Positions 33,007 through 34,850 of a stretch of DNA of 34,850 nucleotides are shown here, one piece after another. The stretch comes from JAJYVT01 sp035534455 (lineage in GTDB: Bacteria; Actinomycetota; Acidimicrobiia; Acidimicrobiales; RAAP-2): NCBI GenBank assembly GCA_035534455.1, contig DATLRV010000054.1, positions 1-34,850 on the forward strand, written 5' to 3'. Numbering within the stretch: position 1 is the first letter of the stretch; each line of letters begins with the position of its first letter. The notes under the pieces are model-generated. The model was not told where the DNA came from, made no database searches, and was given only the letters and a program-made list of their open reading frames with translations. The position numbers and the translations under genes were made by a program.

Positions 33007-34850
33007 ATGCGGGAGAGGGAGCCTGCGCGTTCCGACAGGGCGCATCGCAGCGTCGATACCGCGCACGACGCGGAGAAGGATCCGGCGCCGGCGCACGGCC
33101 TCCTCGATCTGCAGCGGTCGATCGGCAACCGGGCCACCCTCGCCCTGTTGCGGTCCGCCCAGCCCAAGCTCCTCGTGGGTGCGGCGAACGACCCCTGCGA
33201 ACAGGAGGCCGAGACCGCCGCCCGACAGGTTCTGACGCGCCTCGACGCGACACCCGGTGCCGGCCGGGCCGGCGTCGAGCTCGAGACGACCCCCGAGCCG
33301 GCGATCGAACGCCTCGTGATGCGCAGGGCGGCGGGCGGCCCGGTGGTCGGTCTCGCCGGAGGCCAGGTCGACCGGGACACCGAGTCGGCGGTCGAGGGCG
33401 CACGCCGTGGGGGCCGGGCGCTCGAGCCTCCGGTGCGCGAACGGATGGAAGGGGCCTTCGGAGCGGACTTCTCGAAGGTCCAGGTCCACTCCGGCGCCGA
33501 GTCCGCGTCCTTGAACAGGGAGATGGGCGCCCGCGCGTTCACGATCGGCTCGGACATCTTCCTCGGGGAGGGGACGCCGTCCCTCTCCTCGCGGGCAGGA
33601 GAAGGACTTCTCGCCCACGAGCTCACGCACACCATCCAGCAGGGCGCGACGTCCCAGACGGCGGAGCGGATGGTGCAGCGCTTCCCCGCGACGGCCCTCT
33701 CCGATCCGCCGATCCCAGCCGTCGATTGGGAAAAGGACGTCGGGTCCGTATCGAAGTCGAGTGAAGGCGCGTCGGGAGGCGTCTACTTCGTCAAGACCAA
33801 GAACCCGAAGGACCCCATCCAGAGCCTCGTCCTCAAACCGAACTTCGGCGTGAATGCCAACGAGGCCGTGGAGCTCGCGCCCCAGCTCGTCCTCGGCGAC
33901 CGGGTGATCAGCTCGCTCTTCGGGATCGGCGCCCCCACTTCCCGGATCGTGGCGAAGGGAACTGCCGAGTTCGCCGAGATCATCAATCTCATCAGCTCGA
34001 AGGACGTGCCGTCCGACGATCCGCTGATCCGGCAGGGGTGGCGCCCGGTCTCGGAGGCGGGAGCGATCATCGTCATGGGCGCGGTGCCGAACGCGACGTC
34101 ACTCAGCTCGCTCGCGGAGCAGGCGATGGACGATCCCGCGGCCAACGAGCGCCTCCACGCGGCGCTCTTCAGTGACACGTTCCTCTACGACCTGGGCAAG
34201 CTCATGGTCGCCGACATGCTCATCGGCAACGACGACCGGATGGTCCTCGGGGCCATGAACGTCGGCAACATGATGGTCTCGTCGACGTCCGGCGGTCACA
34301 AGCTCTACGCGATCGACTCCCGGGCGGTGCTCGGGAACTTCGACCCCTCCGAGGTGGTGCGCTCGGGCGGCACGCGGCTGGGCGGCAAGTACTCGACGAA
34401 GAACGAGCTGGGAATGGACCTGGGCGAACGGCTCGACGACTTCTTCAAGTCCGTCATGAATTGGTTTCACGGAGGGTCGCTGAAGATCCGACGCGGGCAG
34501 GGACGGGTGGCGCCCGAAGGAACGCTCGATCCCGCGGACATCCTCTGGATGGAGTACGGGGCACGCAAGCCGGCCGCCGTGAAGTCCTTCACCTCGGGCT
34601 TCAACGACGGCATGGCGACGGTAGTTGCCCTCTCGGACACCAAAGAGGGCCAGGACAAGATGAAGGGGATCACCGACTCCTTCGAGGGGCAGGAGGGCAG
34701 CAAGGAGGTCCAATACCTCACGCTCAAGACGCACGCCCAGTACATGTCGAAGCGGGCCAAGGGCGAGTCGCAGGACACCGCAGGGACGGACACTGCGTCG
34801 ATTGCCGCGCTCGAGATGCTCGCGTCCTTCAACCCGAACGACTATCGCCT
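33007..34850 (+). CDS. eCIS-core (DUF4157) protein with atypical kinase-like domain, 3' truncated by window
   Basis: The frame from ATG 33007 (run of G ending GGGGAG directly upstream as ribosome site) is open to the window edge: 614 codons, C-terminus missing. Residues 1-135 are charged and variable. Residues about 139-215 form the DUF4157/eCIS-core domain: RERMEGAFGADFSKVQVHSG, ARAFTIGSDIFLGEG, and LLAHELTHTIQQ with the metallopeptidase-like H204-E205...H208. In this family the domain marks proteins associated with extracellular contractile injection systems, commonly cargo toxins. Residues about 258-450 look like an atypical kinase fold: LVLKP (K277), then MLIGNDDRMVLGAMNVGNMM (N408, D409/D410, R411, N418, N421), and LYAIDS (D437), as in actin-fragmin-kinase/PI3-4-kinase/HipA-type catalytic loops. 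The rest is unrecognised. Kinase activity is inference. Confidence 0.85.
   Translation, partial: MREREPARSDRAHRSVDTAHDAEKDPAPAHGLLDLQRSIGNRATLALLRSAQPKLLVGAANDPCEQEAETAARQVLTRLDATPGAGRAGVELETTPEPAIERLVMRRAAGGPVVGLAGGQVDRDTESAVEGARRGGRALEPPVRERMEGAFGADFSKVQVHSGAESASLNREMGARAFTIGSDIFLGEGTPSLSSRAGEGLLAHELTHTIQQGATSQTAERMVQRFPATALSDPPIPAVDWEKDVGSVSKSSEGASGGVYFVKTKNPKDPIQSLVLKPNFGVNANEAVELAPQLVLGDRVISSLFGIGAPTSRIVAKGTAEFAEIINLISSKDVPSDDPLIRQGWRPVSEAGAIIVMGAVPNATSLSSLAEQAMDDPAANERLHAALFSDTFLYDLGKLMVADMLIGNDDRMVLGAMNVGNMMVSSTSGGHKLYAIDSRAVLGNFDPSEVVRSGGTRLGGKYSTKNELGMDLGERLDDFFKSVMNWFHGGSLKIRRGQGRVAPEGTLDPADILWMEYGARKPAAVKSFTSGFNDGMATVVALSDTKEGQDKMKGITDSFEGQEGSKEVQYLTLKTHAQYMSKRAKGESQDTAGTDTASIAALEMLASFNPNDYR

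Noticed and set aside
31749..33635. Minus-strand frame of 628 codons across the methyltransferase and eCIS-core gene
   Set aside because: It overlaps two genes with recognisable domains on the plus strand and has Arg/Pro/Ser-rich shadow composition.
34099..34734. Minus-strand frames (33783-34178, 34099-34734 and 34467-34832) opposite the eCIS-core gene
   Set aside because: They lie inside a continuous plus-strand frame with an eCIS-core domain, kinase-like motifs and a good ribosome site; they show no motif of their own.

Overview
The window is chromosomal DNA from a very GC-rich bacterium. Gene order places it in the Actinomycetota, most plausibly a deep-branching lineage such as Acidimicrobiia. 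The minus-strand run pgsA-like / mannose-1-phosphate guanylyltransferase / gcvH / garA-like FHA protein / ftsR-like MerR regulator / DUF151 nuclease, with a second small MerR regulator and the glycine cleavage genes nearby, matches the Mycobacterium Rv1822-Rv1832 neighbourhood. Unlike mycobacteria, glycine decarboxylase is split into two subunits. Starts are often GTG, and adjacent genes often overlap by 4 nt (ATGA or GTGA).

Layout. 1-1202: 3' end of an Fe-S (CCG-domain) oxidoreductase, then a frameshifted remnant of a DMT-type transporter. 1220-6398 (minus): gcvT-gcvPA-gcvPB operon, a small nuclease-fold hypothetical and an Rv1830-like MerR regulator. 6548-7503: FTR1 iron permease with a perfect TTAGGT/ACCTAA palindrome at its start. 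7623-9336: divergent thiG and thiD. 9373-11049: a membrane-anchored hypothetical and an AcuI-like reductase. 11050-16997 (minus): the conserved DUF151-ftsR-garA-gcvH-manC/PMM-pgsA block. 17039-19155: DUF1015 protein converging on a TauE/SafE exporter that has a clear promoter/operator. 19274-24771 (minus): 2-oxoacid:ferredoxin oxidoreductase KorB/KorA, a DhnA-type class I aldolase and a TPR protein with a long basic N-terminus. 24911-26658: two-gene ABC-2 exporter. 26662-30098 (minus): DPP-IV-like peptidase and Xaa-Pro peptidase, a proline-peptide degradation pair. 30124-32825: an MBL-fold/Rieske fusion protein divergent from a TylF-like methyltransferase, separated by a repeat-bearing 338-nt region. 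33007 to the end: a large protein, cut by the window edge, that begins with an eCIS-core (DUF4157) domain and continues into an atypical kinase-like domain.

Functionally, most of the window is central metabolism: glycine cleavage, 2-oxoacid oxidation, thiamine and the GarA switch, with iron and sulfur transport. The right-hand end from about 30 kb looks accessory. The most novel candidate is the putative contractile-injection-system effector with a kinase-like payload at 33007-34850. Second are the MBL-Rieske/methyltransferase pair and the fused guanylyltransferase whose phosphomannomutase half appears catalytically dead. No rRNA, tRNA, CRISPR array or insertion sequence was seen.
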